Source: Heliopora coerulea (taxonomy: Eukaryota > Cnidaria > Anthozoa > Scleralcyonacea > Helioporidae). Taken from it: 64,000 bases of DNA. Within the stretch, counting starts at the first letter, position 1, and each line of letters begins with the position of its first letter. The notes beneath the pieces are model-generated. The model made no database searches. It worked only from the letters and a program-made list of their open reading frames with translations, and was not told the origin of the DNA. Both the position numbers and the translations under genes were made by a program. The stretch is from the NCBI GenBank assembly GCA_030142905.1, contig JASJOG010000002.1:6274501-6338500 (forward strand), given 5' to 3'. Positions 11,700-22,857 of the stretch are shown piece after piece.

Positions 11700-14600
11700 C
11701 TCTCTTTCTCTCTTTCTCTTTCTCTTTCTCTTTCTCTGTCTGTCTATCTGTCTCTGTCTGTCTGTCTATCTCTGTCTCTCTCTCTCTGTCTCTGTCTCTC
11801 TCTGTCTCTGTCTCTCTCTGTCTCTGTCTCTGTCTCTGTCTGTCTCTCTCTCTCTTTCTTTCTCATACAAACACACACTCACTCTCACCCTTCCTATCCC
11901 TGTCCCTCCTCCCGCCACTGTTAATGTCACTGTTACTGTTGCTGTCACTTGTGCTCTTGCTGGTACTATTGCTGTTGCAGAGAGAATTGGTTAATCTGGA
12001 TGATGGTTGGTCGTCCAGGTTAGTGTAATTTTGAGAAACACAGTTGACGACTGACGTTTTGACTGCTTCAACGGCCGTCTTCTTCAGAGTCGAAACAGAG
12101 AGACGTCGAAATATCAGTCGCCGGCAATTTTTCTCATGACTATACTAACCTGGACGATCTACCATCTCCAGCAAGTATCGTTATTTTTATCGTTATCTCG
12201 TTGTCATTATAATTCTAAGTCGCTGGGAGGGCAGTGTTACGGTTTGTGGCAGTGAAAATGGTGTGAGAAAGAGAAAAATGAGGTGGAGAAACAAGATGAA
12301 GAGGATGAACAAGAGAAAGTGGGGCATGAAAAGCAGCTACATCTGAATATCGGTAGCTCAGTGGTTAGAGCATCTCACCGGTCATCAGAAGGTTGCGGGT
12401 TCGATCCCCGTCTGGGGCTCAGGAATCGTTCTTCTGGGATTAGGGTTGAACGAACGTTCGTCGATCATCTAAGTAATTTATGTTCTCTTATGTGTTGTTT
12501 TAGCACTTCTACCACGTCCTTCAAGCATGTGCCTTTGTTTTCATCGCAATTCTTATTATGCGACTGAAGCTGTTTGGAACTCCAGCCCTTTGCATCATGG
12601 CTTCTCTCGTGGCATCTCGGCGGGTATTGTATGATATTTATTAAAGTTTGAATCACTCTGAGCCCCATTGGTTCATTTCGCAGCTATGCACTTTTCTACC
12701 AGCTACGTGATATGTTCGTTAGGCCAAAAAAAAGTATCAAACGAAGAGATCTTTGCTCGAGTGATCAGAAAGTTCCACTCCCTTAAGTAGCTTAAGTAGG
12801 CTTGGCTAAATCGTTGTTATCACCCACTTTCTAGATTGAAATTTAAACGTATGGATACCCACGTTCTTTTTGATCCGTGTCCAACTCTTAATTTTGCTCT
12901 GGCAAACACATGACGATTTTATAGTGAAGACGAGACGTCTCGAACCGAAAAGGGTAAAGAATCCCTGCACTAACTCTTCTCAATCCGTTCCCAACTTTTT
13001 AGTTATATTTTGGCTAGCATTAGACAATTTTACTCTGGCTAACGCCAGACAATTTTACTCTTTATGGTGGACGTCCTGGTAATGTTGATAATAATCATAA
13101 TATTTATCAATTATTCGTCGAAGGCGAAGTGAGTGTTGTCATCGATGAAATTATTTAATAAAATTCACTGAGCCTGAGGCGAAGAATTGTTGTAGTATAA
13201 TTACACAGGTGATTATTTGAAAGAAAATAGTGAACCAGCACTTTTAAAATCTCCTCGGTTACATTTGCAAAGGCAGCCGCCATCTTGCTTCCGAGCCTTC
13301 ACTGCTATATTCACCTGTTGGTGAATATCGAGAATTATGACATAATTTTCTGGCCAATCACCAGGCGGTGTTTTCGATAATCACCTGTGTAATTATACTA
13401 AATCGTAATAATGCTTTTTTGCATCTAATCATGCCTTTCCCCTACCCTTTAACTTAGTATTTTGGATTCATTGGCAACAAGAATCGACATCAAGCTTTCC
13501 TAATTGGAGTACTAGCCATGATGTCCGTCCAAGGAATCACGAACTTAAAAGAGCAGTTTGTAAGTAAAGTTTGATTTGTATACTTCAGTGAACTCCCACG
13601 CCATATTTTATGAATGTTAATGCATTAGCGTGAGGCATTTGGGAGTTTGCAATTATTACAGATGGTAGGCAACAGTGGCGCACCTAAGGGGAGACTAGGG
13701 ATCTTAAGCACCTGCTTTACCAGCCACGACAATTATTTCTATTTGTGTCCACAAAAAAACCCAAAAACAAACGTTGTGATGTAAAATCAAAATGGAATGG
13801 TACTACACCTCTGACAGGCAACCCTGAAATGGTATAATTTCTTTGTTACCTGACTGATGTATTGTGTACAAGGACTGTCAATTCATAATGCCGGAATTGA
13901 CCTTGTACAGATTTTAAAATTTCAATATTCCTTGGGGATTATGTCTCCAGAGCCCCCTAACAGAGGCTTGTTTGACATTCTAGCCCCTTCCCTTTACTGC
14001 AGTCCTGGGTGTGCTGTTGGTAAGGAAAATACTCAGAAAATCTCCACGCCATATTTTATGAACGTTGTGCATTAATATTAAGCATATAAGAAGGTTAGAA
14101 TTATTACAGCTGGTAAGCAAACTTTTGTCAAGCCCAAATACGAAGAAAATGTCTCCGAGTCCCTGACGGTGGTCGAACACCGAAACGTCTTATATGCTGA
14201 AGCATTTTCAGAGGATTTAAGCTCGACGAACCCTCGCACATTATCTGTCATCGTCAAACCTTGCATATCGGTCATACTAAAGCACAAAATTCATAAAACG
14301 TCCAAGCTGTTTCGATCAAACTTATTCGCTGATTCTCTTTTTAATAATGTTGTGTCTAATTGCACGAAAGACATTGCTTCAGGGCCCGTTCACACAATAT
14401 GATTGTAGAATACGATTGTTCATCCTGGGGTATGTAATAGTGTCTCAAGGACAATTTCTGCTTTTGATTCCCTTATCAATGTAGCAAGGCCCCGGTAAGT
14501 TAATCCCATACATCAGAACGATCAGTCGTATACGACGATCGTATTGTGTAGAAGGGATGGATCAATTCAAGTATAGTCCCCCCCCCGTCAACCCTTAAGG

Positions 14601-17600
14601 GAACTATACTTGAATGACCTAGTTGGGTCATTCATGTATAGTCCCTTCAAAGGTTTCATCATATATTATTAAATTAAACAAAACAAAGCACAAACTTTTT
14701 GATGTGAACAAAATTTTGTATCTGCATGAATTTTTTGTTAATTAATAACATTAATTATTAAGCCGAATGTGTCCGTTGAGAAATCAAACGAAAACGAGCA
14801 GCCAGTAATCAACGAACTTTTATCTGGGTGAATGTTTTCTTTTTATAAACAGCATAGCCAAATGTGTTCGTTGGGAAATCAAAGCTCGTCAACTTTGACC
14901 CGCTTTGTCAAGTTTCACGGAAGCCTATTTCAGAGCTTATTTCAATTTTGTCGGAGTTCATGTGGCGAGATATGAAGAGATGGAAAGTATATTCCCCTCC
15001 TCCCCTTGGGGAGGGGGGGAATATACTTTAATCGATCCATTGGAATCTTACACTGATTATGTCTTGATTACAGAATACCTCTGGAGAGTTCAACAATCCC
15101 AACCTGGAAGAGCTGGTATGCACTTTGAAATACTTGGGTTGTTTTTTGTGTAAAACGTCCTGGGCCACATCCAGGACTTTAACCATTTAACGCCCAGTGT
15201 CCTATATATGGGACACTTCCAGAAGAAAAGAGCAAAGAAAATACAAAGATTAGACAGAACAATACACACAAGAAAAATATTGGCCTTTAAAGGGTTAAGG
15301 ATTGCAATTAACAACATCCAAATTGTTGTCGTCAAATACAAAACAACGGTAACTCCGAACAAGGATAACATTTTTATTCCACGTTTCGAATAACTTTTAG
15401 TCATCTTGAGGAGTGATAGAATTACACGTGGCTTTGCTATATATGCTAACTTAACACTATGACGTGGTTATTAATAGAATACTGTCAGTTCTCAGGATGC
15501 CTTCGCACCGTGGTTAAGCACCGGTCTTTGTCGGTGGATCGCGAGTGCTTCTTTAAATAGTAATACTGACCAGTGATTGGCTTTGTCTATGATTACACAA
15601 TTGTTTAAAATAAAGTTACATAAATCAAAACGTTTTTCTGGTTCTAGTTCGTCAGTGCTGAATTCCATCAAGTTAGTTAGGTAGTCAAAATGTTCGCATG
15701 AATTAATGTGTTTGTAGATCTCGGATTTCGTACACGTTGTGTGTTCGTTAATTCTAGTGTAGTAATTGGGCTCATAAACTTTTAAGCCAGATGTAGCTTC
15801 AAACTATGTCTGATTCTTCACCTGACTGAGTTGGAAACTTTATCTTTCACTGACAAAGAATTTCTCCCAGCAAAGGGGGCTGATTGTCCCTACAGCTCCT
15901 GTCCTTTGTTTGCGCCCTGGTGTTGAGCAAGCTGGCGCGCAACTAGGGATTTAGTTAGGGAAGCCTAATTAAGATTCGGGAGCGGTTGGCGCTGAAGGCG
16001 TAATTTTTCCTGGCGGGCTGAAAGAGTGCTTTTCCAGGAAATTTAGAAATACTTAAACCTGACAAATCTCATATCCTACAATTTGAAAGCCCTTTTAGTG
16101 ATGTGTAAAAATCTTCATTCGCTGCAAATTAACAGCACTTATAATATTGCCTGCACATGACGGATTTTGCAACTTTATTCAATATTTGTTAACTGTGTAT
16201 TTGGGATTTGTTTTCCTTTGATATAGATCAGCTGGATCAACACAAAGACTTCGAAATGTAAGATTACACTGTATAAAAGACTGTTTTGAAGTACGATTAG
16301 GATATGTTTGCACGCTTCGATTAATTGGGTTGATTTATTCTTCTGATGTATGGGATTGACTCCGAAGAGTACCAAGGAGACGGGAAGCTTTCATCACTAA
16401 ATTTTCTGAATCTAATTCGTCCTTAAAACTCTGAAAAGTGAATCGTAAACCGCGACATGAAAAATTGACCCAATTAATGGCACAGTGTAAACGAATCTTC
16501 ACACTGGTTCGGCTTTCGCTTGCGATTATTCCTGATAGATTCAATTCGTGCCGGTGTCACAGGAAATTTGTCCCTCCTATAATTTTCCCCCCCGGGCCAA
16601 ATTTCCTAGGAAATATGTCCCCCCAGGGGGCCATATTTCCTAGGAAATTTGGCCCGCTCTTCGGAAATTTGTACCCCCTAATTCGTATACCCAGAGATCA
16701 TCAAGCCATTCCAGTAGGTAAGCTTGTGAAGCTTGTTGTTGCTAAAGGTGTTTAGAACATGTAATTGAATATATGCTGCTCATACATTATGCGAAAATAA
16801 AATTTAAAAAAAGTTTTTGCTGTTTTAAAAGCATGTTGGCTCGAGGGGTAGAGGTTATAGCGGCTTTTTATAAACTTTTTCAATAATCGATGACTCATCC
16901 GAAAGCTATCCGCAACCATGCATATTATAAAATTCCTAATCGTAGCTAATGATGCACACAACAAAAAGCTGCCAAAAGCACAATGGTTCGACGCAATTTC
17001 AACGACTCACAATTTGGCCCTGGGGGGGACAAATTTTGGGGGGAACATATTTCCTGCGACACCGGAAACAAGACGTAATAATGAACTGGGCCATATAGGC
17101 TCTTCACGTAAATTACATATGCCTATATGATAGCCCTGAGCAAAAGTCACATTGTGAAAACGTGCCTTTACGGTCCTTAATAATTTTTTTGTTATTTTTA
17201 AGTCGTTTTTTTTTTTACTTGATTCAAAATAATGGTTTAAGACGACAAAACAAGAAGTGATTTGAATTTTGTTGAATGGCGTTGTACGACTTTTTAATTT
17301 TACAGGTAGTGGTTATGGTAGTGGATGTGGTAATGACAATGGTAATGGCAATGGTAATGATAGAGGTACTAGTAATGGCATTGGTAGAGGTGGAGATAAT
17401 GGTAGTCATTGGTAGTGGTATTGATGGTGGTAGTGATAATGATAGTGGTACTTTAAATGATAGTTGTGTGATTGTGGCAATGGTTCTGGTGATAATGATT
17501 ATGATGGTAGCAGTAATGGTAGTGGTAGAGGTACTGATAATGATAAGAGTAGAGCTACTGGCAGTGATAGTTGTAGTTGTAGTGGTAGTGGTAGTGGTAG

Positions 17601-18306
17601 TGGTAGTGGCAGTGGTAGTGGTAGTGGTAGTGGTAGTGGCAGTGGTAGTTGTAGTGGTAGTGGCAGTAGTAATTGTAGTGGTAGTGGCAGTAGTAATTGT
17701 AGTGGTAGTGGCAGCAGTAGTTGTATTGGTAGTGGCAGTGGTAGTTGTAGTTGTATTGGTAATGGTAGTTACGTCGATAGTGGTAATAATACCAATGGTT
17801 ATACTAATACTAATTCCAGTGGGTGTGATAGTGGTATTGATAATGATGATAATCATTATAAATACTAATAATTATCATCATCATCATTAGGCCGCCAATT
17901 TAGCATTGTTTTGTATCCATATTAAGGAGCATGACTAGCCTTCTTGAATTGGGGTGTGGTTGGCACAGTGATAGTGCACCACTGTTACCCGGGTTCGATT
18001 CCAGCTCCATGCAGTTATCTGATTAAAGTTACCTTGATCACATGTGATAAGAGTGTTGTCCAGTTGGTCTCTTCCAAGCATCGCAGGTTTTCTCCAGGTA
18101 CTCCCACCGTAGAAACACTGGTCCTGTGGCTTTACTGGACCTCCAGAAAGAACAGCTTAGCTAACTGGTTAGGTCATCCGGTATAAATAATAACACTAAA
18201 TTGCAGCTTATACAACGAGGCTAGTCACCCAAATTAAGTTGAATGTATTAGAATATTGAATGGCCGGACATTTTTGTACTACGTCCATGATAATGTTGAT
18301 GATGAT

Positions 18307-18337
<31 letters not shown>

Positions 18338-21300
18338 AGGAGGTGGTGGAGGAGGAAGTGGTGGAGGAGGAGGAGAATTATATTGGTGTTAAATTTAATA
18401 GAAAAAGTTAGTTACTGATTTTGTGTTCCTAGCTGATGTTTTCGCTGGCTCCATGCCAACTATGGCAACAGTGAAGCTGACCACTGAGAGACCAATAGTG
18501 AACCATCCTCATTACGAAGATGCTGGCTTAAGGTTGGTTTGACCGTATAAAGTTAGTAGCATTGTATTTTTTCACGGGCAATTTTTTAAAGTCCAGAACT
18601 TGTTAGAGGCGGAGCAAATTCGTGATAAAAGTGAAGAAATTCCAGTCCAACACATCATCACTGCTGATTGTATTTTCTTAATAATTACAAAACAAAACAT
18701 TGTAAGGTACTTTTGGTAGATGGAACTTTAGCTGCCGCAAGGGATTAGGTTGAATCCAATGTTGCTTCAAACGATGCAAGAAACAATGATTAGTGACGAT
18801 GGTCTCCGGACCAGTTGGGGCGGCCGTGTACCTGTACTAATTGAGAAGAGGTGGTGCTATCATGATATCTCAGACTTCCTCTTCAATTTATTTTTTCACC
18901 GTACGTAAATCCGGTAAACAGAGCAAAAACATTAAAAAAATAACAAACTGGTTTTGTTTTTACCAAAGATGCGTAAGCTAACCAAAAGGTTAAACCGGGA
19001 CATATAATGTACCGAAATATATACTGAAATAAGCATTCGTCTTTAAAAACTGTTGTTGACTTATTGACAAACGTTCACAGTGAGCATCTTCCAGTTAAAT
19101 GTAAGGATGTTAATAGGATTAGGACAGCTAAATAGCTTTCCCTACTGAATAACAAATTTCCTTTTACTTGTGGGCTATGGAAAGTGAAAGAGCCCTTTTT
19201 CAAAATTCTGTCACCGCTGCCCTGAGATACTTCCGGCGCCCCTGTGAGTGACAGCTGAAAATAACCAGTACGCACGGCACTTGAACAAGTGTGTTTTCTA
19301 CCATTTATTATATGGCTGTACTCGTTTTTAGTTCCGTACGCAAAATTACGCATGCTGATTGGTTGCTCAACTGTCCGATATCTTAGGACATTGAACCGGT
19401 TTGGTACGGTTTTTACTTCGGAACAGTAAGTTGTGGCGGGAAAATGTTTGAGCTGATTTTAATGAAATTTGAGCAGAATTGAACATTTGCAATGGAAAAT
19501 TTCGAATAGTAAATTGTGCTGGAACATTATTACTGCTTTGTTCAAAGCTAATTGTATACAAGTACGACAAATGAATGTTTAACTGTTGGAAACAAGAAGC
19601 AAGACGAACAAGTTACGGTAAACAGCAACATCCTACAACGAAAATCCACTTGAAAGTGGGAAAGTAAACAAACCAAAAGCCATATAATAAATTTCTTATT
19701 AATCTCGTTTGCTCGGTCCGTACTGGAAAGTATTTGCTTTCGGTTTTTTCCTACATACCTCGCTCCTTCGTCGCTCGGTCTGTAAGAAAACCTCATGCAA
19801 ATACTTTCCCGTAGGGACCTCTCTTTCGGTTAATAAGTACTTATTAATTATAAATGGAGTGCAAGTTGCTCATTTAATTCATTCGTTCAATACTTCTTTA
19901 AAGGGACCGCACAAAAAATGTCTATAAAATCTACAGCAGAAAACCGTGCGAAGAGAGTTGGCAAACATTGCAGTCCATGGGCGTTAATTATGTCATCATG
20001 GAGAAAAATTGGTGTTACGCGAGATCGAGGTAAAAGTTTATTTCACTTAATCTCTCAAAGTCACACAATTTCTAGAAATCAGGCATTTGCCAAATTATCT
20101 AGAAGAGGTTACTACAAACACAAAAAAGAGGAAAGCATTTCCTACGCGCCTACTTTTGATTTTTCCATGGGATGCCTTAACCAGAAATGGTTATAAATAT
20201 TTTGCAGTCGTTCCAAGTGTCTGGTAGGCTTTGATAGATTATGCCAGCACAATTTTTGGCATAATTTGCCATTATGAGCACAATTTTCACGATTTTTCCG
20301 AAAAAAGCACTGCAAGCATAATTATCACTTTCCACTTCTTCTGAAGCATTAAATTACTCATTTTTCTCTGCTGAAAGAGCTTATTATCAGAATTTACTAG
20401 TAATCAGCGTCAAATAGCATGAGAGCGTTTGTAGTTTCGTAACCAGTCTCTACTGAGAACTGACCCACTGCCCGCGGGCTGTACCGCTGTAGTGCTGTTT
20501 GTTTAACAATCAAGATGGCAACTTACAGTGATTTGGAGGATGGCAACGATTTAGAACATGAAAACAAAGTGACATAAACAGTCAGTGGTCCAGGAACAGC
20601 TGAAATAACCCGACAACGAACTCTGAAATTAATTGAAAGGAAATAATTACGGAAAGAGAGGAACATCTGATGCGAAAAATGTAATTGTCATGAGCATTCT
20701 CTCTGCTCTCCTCATGCTTCAGTGACCTGCAAGATCATGTCCTTGTAGATTACCTGCAAGCTAGTGTTATGCCACAGTACAACAAGCGATATGGACAGAG
20801 TGGTTTGTTAAACAGTACTAAAAAGTGCAGTATTGGCTCTGCATGAACTACTTGCAGTTATAATTTTAACAGTTATGACTGCTTCAAACGAATACATGTT
20901 GTATTTCATTTAACATGTTAACGTTAAGTAACACCAACTTTACGACTGCGGTTACCATGAGTACCACTTAAAGAAACAATAAAGTAGCATATATTTTTCG
21001 CACTTCTTAGTATTATCAGCATAATTTAAAAAAAACTGGCATACTTCCCGGCACAATTGCGGTAAAAAGAGAGCAGTGCTAGTAGCATAACATGCTAGTT
21101 TTACGAGCACAATCTGTCAAAGCCTAGTGTCTGAAGAGTCTGGAAGGATGTTCCCCTAGAAAATTTTGAAAATTGAAACCCGTAGATCGGCTAAAAATGC
21201 ATCTGAAATATCCAAAGGGACTCAAATTTCTTCAACTGGTTAGGCCTTGGCCTAGCCTCCTAGGTTGCGTAGCTGATGGTACAATACTTAAAACCTATGG

Positions 21301-22857
21301 CTGTATAATTCATACTCACTTTTAATATTTTGCCCGCTTTGGCCCTTGATTAGACTTCCTGTCGAGAGAAGCTGTCTTCTAGAGTGGCCACCAAAGAATC
21401 GGCACAACATTTGCAAAAATTTGAAAATGAAAACCCACGCAATTATGATCACTATTTGACTCCGCTTTTCACTTAGGCCGTCGGCTGAAGGCTGATGAGT
21501 TGAATTTATTTGAATTTAGTTAATGAACTATCAATCAGTAATCTGAGAAAACGTGATTATTGTAACACGGATATTCGAACATTGGTAACATATCAGGATA
21601 CTCGACTAGGCCATGCTTATGAAATTATGCTCTGTAGTTTTTGCGTCTATTGTCATGTTCCTATAATTTATTTGAAAATCCCCGTGGGTGCTCAGCACCC
21701 GCTAAATTTTTTTTCAGGAGTTGCTTCAGCCCCGAAGCATCCACAACGTCGACACTTCATGAAACATTCTCATTCGCGTTATCTTCTGATGCGGCGAAAC
21801 CTCACTAAGGAGTGAAAGCATGATATGAACATACCAAGAACTTTCTGCTAATTTTAGCTAAGGATTTCTAATCATAGTTGGCTACTTTTTTCTTTTGTGG
21901 TGACAAAGGGAACACAATTTAATTCATTACTTAATATTGTGTATTCACTTGAGTGGGTTGAGTGATTCGTTTCGTGAACGCATTGCTTAATAAGATCTTG
22001 ATAACCCTCACAGTGAAATGTACAGAATGTCAACATCAAATTTAATTGGTGAATGTGAGAATACAAAGAAAAGCTACTGTTATTTCTAAAGAAGTCAGAA
22101 TTCAGGAAATAGTCTGGAATCGAGTTGAAAATTTTTCCTGATCAGCCAAAAATTGGAATAAATTCATTTTTTTGTCAAATTGGTTCGGGTGGAGAGTGCT
22201 GCGTGGTGGTCCAGTGGTTATGACTTAGGTTGTCACAATATGGTAGTTGTAGTCTTAGTTGAACATACAATTTTGCTTTTTTTGTTTAGTGTTTTGAATT
22301 TTGTCGTACTTTTCTTCCCTTTTTTATTATAGTAGGTTACGTTCCGAGTTTTGTCAGATTTAGGATCAGATTTTGAGTTAGACTTGGAGTTGGAGTCGCA
22401 CTTTCTGCAAATTGTTAAACTCTGTCGCAGTCTAACCTGCTTGAAACCCGAAATTTCGAAAAGCGGAAAAAGTGTAATTTCCGCTTTTCGAAATTTCGGG
22501 CTGCAAGCAGGCTATCGCTGTCAGGAACGCAGTCATGTTCCCTCTTCTGAACTACGACCATATGAGTAGTGAAAGGCGATGACCATCCTAAAATTACTCT
22601 TTTGCATCCTTAGCATGTAAACCTGGTGACAACTGTAGTAACAGCAATTTTGGAGAAATTGGATCAAAACCTACTATATTCCTCTGTTTTGTAGGGAAGG
22701 ATGTAGTATGCCTGATATTTGGGACGTGGAAGACCTTAAAAACAGAGGACGACCAAGTTGCTGTGATACCTTGTTTACAAAAGTTGAAAACAACTCCCAC
22801 GTGAAACCTTTCAAGCTGGCGTTTAAAAATGATGGGTATACGGTGCTCAAGCTATGA
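3534..22857 (+). CDS. DPY19L1: DPY19-like protein C-mannosyltransferase, 5'-incomplete
   Basis: Family role: a multipass ER enzyme that C-mannosylates tryptophan in WxxW motifs, as in thrombospondin repeats, using dolichol-phosphate-mannose. Exons seen, all with AG/GT junctions and compatible phases: 3534-3614, 4047-4148, 5336-5407, 7579-7664, 8889-8919, 12504-12623, 13458-13559, 15074-15115, 16227-16257, 18433-18532, 22695-22857 (TGA at 22855). Recognition rests on [49 protein letters not shown] and [12 protein letters not shown]; the last resembles DPY19L1/L2 more than L3/L4. About 310 residues of the C-terminal half are covered. Oddities: exons upstream of 3534 were not found. Between 18532 (phase 2) and 22695 (needs two bases) one exon of roughly 40 codons is missing; it should carry the segment following ..EDAGLR. 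It may be hidden, diverged or lost. Introns are crowded with transposons. It converges on the KDM4 gene. Confidence 0.88.
4791..5030. repeat. CCTT/TTCG-rich low-complexity tract
   Basis: Runs of CCTT and CTTCATTTCCTC units grade into TTCGTTTG units, inside the intron between DPY19L exons 4047-4148 and 5336-5407. The open frames across it are composition artefacts. Confidence 0.8.
6488..6556 (-). repeat. tRNA-like SINE head
   Basis: The minus strand shows a tRNA-like order: GTAGCACAGGGGTAGCG, then a variable arm, then GGTTCGA. There is no complete cloverleaf with a paired acceptor stem. It lies in a DPY19L intron. A short flanking phrase (TCTTTATTTATACTAGAT near 6297) also occurs near 3251, so both belong to one dispersed repeat. 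Confidence 0.5.
6697..7484. mobile_element. Penelope-like element foldback (inverted 3' ends)
   Basis: Two imperfect arms of about 280-300 bp (about 6697-7000 and 7165-7484) are inverted copies of each other. They share, for example, ACATGTTAACTAACGTT on the left and its complement on the right. The right arm follows directly on a PLE C-terminal coding fragment (7034-7240). This is therefore a PLE 3' end joined head-to-head to an inverted copy of itself, inside a DPY19L intron. It has the same architecture as the foldback at 48461-49140. Confidence 0.65.
7034..7240 (+). pseudogene. Penelope-like element C-terminal (GIY-YIG side) fragment
   Basis: The translation contains an H..H..DFSII element followed by [20 protein letters not shown] and then a KLSFNKN..S segment ending in LF. 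I know this pattern from the extreme C-terminus of PLE polyproteins, after the GIY-YIG nuclease. The reverse transcriptase and the nuclease core are absent. It forms the centre of the foldback at 6697-7484. A second, similar fragment lies at 28090-28310. The assignment rests on pattern memory, not on a search. Confidence 0.55.
8962..9153. mobile_element. short MITE, about 190 bp
   Basis: The ends are imperfect inverted repeats: GGACCTAATTATACGATACG on the left and the complement of AATCGTATCTTGTAATTGGG on the right. Interior wording (TTGTTCATCCTGATTTATCC) recurs near 61300 and, diverged, near 14420. No coding potential. In the DPY19L intron 8919-12504. Confidence 0.55.
9572..9968. mobile_element. 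hAT-like MITE with 8-bp target duplication
   Basis: The terminal repeats begin CAGTGACGTCGCTA and CAGTAGCGTCGCTA (right end, reverse complement). The element is flanked by the exact 8-bp duplication TGTTGGTG at 9564-9571 and 9969-9976. CAGTG-type termini with 8-bp duplications are the mark of the hAT superfamily. It is 397 bp and has no transposase. It is inserted in a DPY19L intron. Confidence 0.8.
10665..11590. repeat. CTCATA/CTCTTA hexamer microsatellite array, about 0.9 kb
   Basis: A long run of CTCATA and CTCTTA units, with CTCCTA and CTCACA variants in the middle (about 11130-11280). Because the period is six, long frames are open on both strands (Thr-His/Thr-Leu repeats on plus, Ser-Met/Ser-Lys on minus). 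None has coding context. It sits in the DPY19L intron 8919-12504. Confidence 0.95.
11655..11875. repeat. CT-rich dinucleotide and TCTCTG array
   Basis: A pure CT run passes into TTTCTC and then TCTGTC/TCTCTG units, almost directly after the hexamer array. It is a long polypyrimidine tract on the sense strand of the DPY19L intron. Confidence 0.95.
12002..12167. mobile_element. short palindromic element, family with 63825-63955
   Basis: The ends are inverted: TCGTCCAGGTTAGTGTA on the left and TACTAACCTGGACGA on the right, with a GACTGACGTTTTGAC..GTCGAAA core. A related copy with the same termini lies at 63825-63955. It is about 165 bp and non-coding. It resembles a solo foldback or MITE. Confidence 0.6.
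12345..12470 (+). repeat. tRNA-derived SINE next to a DPY19L exon
   Basis: This is the best preserved tRNA-like head of the window: CGGTAGCTCAGTGGTTAGAG as A box and GGGTTCGATCCCC as B box, followed by a GAACGAACGTTCGTCGATC tail. It belongs to the same family as the heads near 1448, 1803 and 1985. Acceptor ends do not pair. It ends about 30 bp before the DPY19L exon at 12504. Confidence 0.75.
13193..13400. mobile_element. MITE with 24-bp perfect terminal repeats
   Basis: The ends are exact inverted repeats of 22-24 bp (TAGTATAATTACACAGGTGA and its complement), 208 bp apart, with no coding capacity. It lies between DPY19L exons 12504-12623 and 13458-13559. Confidence 0.7.
14382..14553. mobile_element. 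short MITE, GGGCCC-terminal family
   Basis: The left end GGGCCCGTTCACACAATA is matched by an inverted TCGTATTGTGTAG at the right. The interior shares TTGTTCATCCTG with the element at 8962. It is non-coding and in a DPY19L intron. Confidence 0.45.
14555..15043. mobile_element. TIR element with poly-C/poly-G subtermini
   Basis: The left end (GGATGGATCAATTCAAGTAT then a C run) is an imperfect inverted match of the right end (a G run then ATATACTTTAATCGATCC). The body is about 490 bp and has internal copies of the terminal phrase near 14593 and 14635. It ends only about 30 bp before the DPY19L exon 15074-15115, so it may supply part of that acceptor's upstream region. Confidence 0.6.
16551..17065. 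mobile_element. TIR element, about 515 bp
   Basis: The ends CCGGTGTCACAGGAAATTTG and its imperfect inverted partner at 17042-17065 frame the body. Inside is a palindrome of about 60 bp (16596-16656) built from CCTAGGAAAT and C/G runs. No transposase. It lies in the DPY19L intron 16257-18433. Confidence 0.6.
17305..17870. repeat. GGTAGT/GGTAAT microsatellite-like array
   Basis: Degenerate TGGTAG/TGGTAA units about 565 bp long, purest at 17578-17700. Period three leaves frames open on both strands (poly-Val, Gly-Ser, poly-Thr), but there is no coding context. Intron of DPY19L. Confidence 0.9.
17945..18185 (+). repeat. tRNA-derived SINE, second family
   Basis: The head is GGCACAGTGATAGTGCACC..GGGTTCGATTCC. 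The conserved body contains TCTGATTAAAGTTACCTTG, a GAGTGTTGTCCAG phrase and an ACTGG..CC phrase, and it ends in CCGGTATAAATA. Relatives are at 62905-63170 (best match), 55155-55352 (headless) and 47935-48062 (head only). Confidence 0.75.
18296..18376. repeat. GGA-rich triplet tract
   Basis: A purine run of GGA/GGT units about 57 bp upstream of the DPY19L exon at 18433. Confidence 0.85.
18540..22690 (+). other. last DPY19L intron(s), one expected exon not found
   Basis: About 4.1 kb between the exon ending in EDAGL(R) and the terminal exon. Other DPY19 proteins have roughly 40 residues here. I read it on the plus strand for an exon with the right phases and found none. The open frames at 19918-20196 and 21510-21815 have no splice context or motif. 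A 70-bp palindrome lies at 22438-22511. Confidence 0.5.
22438..22511. repeat. short perfect palindrome
   Basis: Arms containing CCCGAAATTTCGAAAAGCGG and its complement are separated by about 10 bp. This could form a long stable hairpin. It is about 185 bp upstream of the terminal DPY19L exon. Confidence 0.8.

Noticed and set aside
12040..12125. Hammerhead-like core CTGAAGAAGACGG..TCAAAACGTC
   Set aside because: GAAA is altered to AAAA and no consistent helix I and III arrangement is possible; the same holds for 63850-63910.
12345..12420. Functional tRNA gene
   Set aside because: A and B boxes are good, but the acceptor-stem halves do not pair and the sequence belongs to a multi-copy SINE family with a shared tail.
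13674..13740. Further hAT-like MITE starting CAGTGGCGCACCTAAG
   Set aside because: The left end looks right but I found no matching inverted end or 8-bp duplication downstream; the same applies to 36285.
17224..17890. Poly-Thr, poly-Val and Gly-Ser frames of 134-210 codons
   Set aside because: Artefacts of the GGTAGT triplet array, with no start or splice context.
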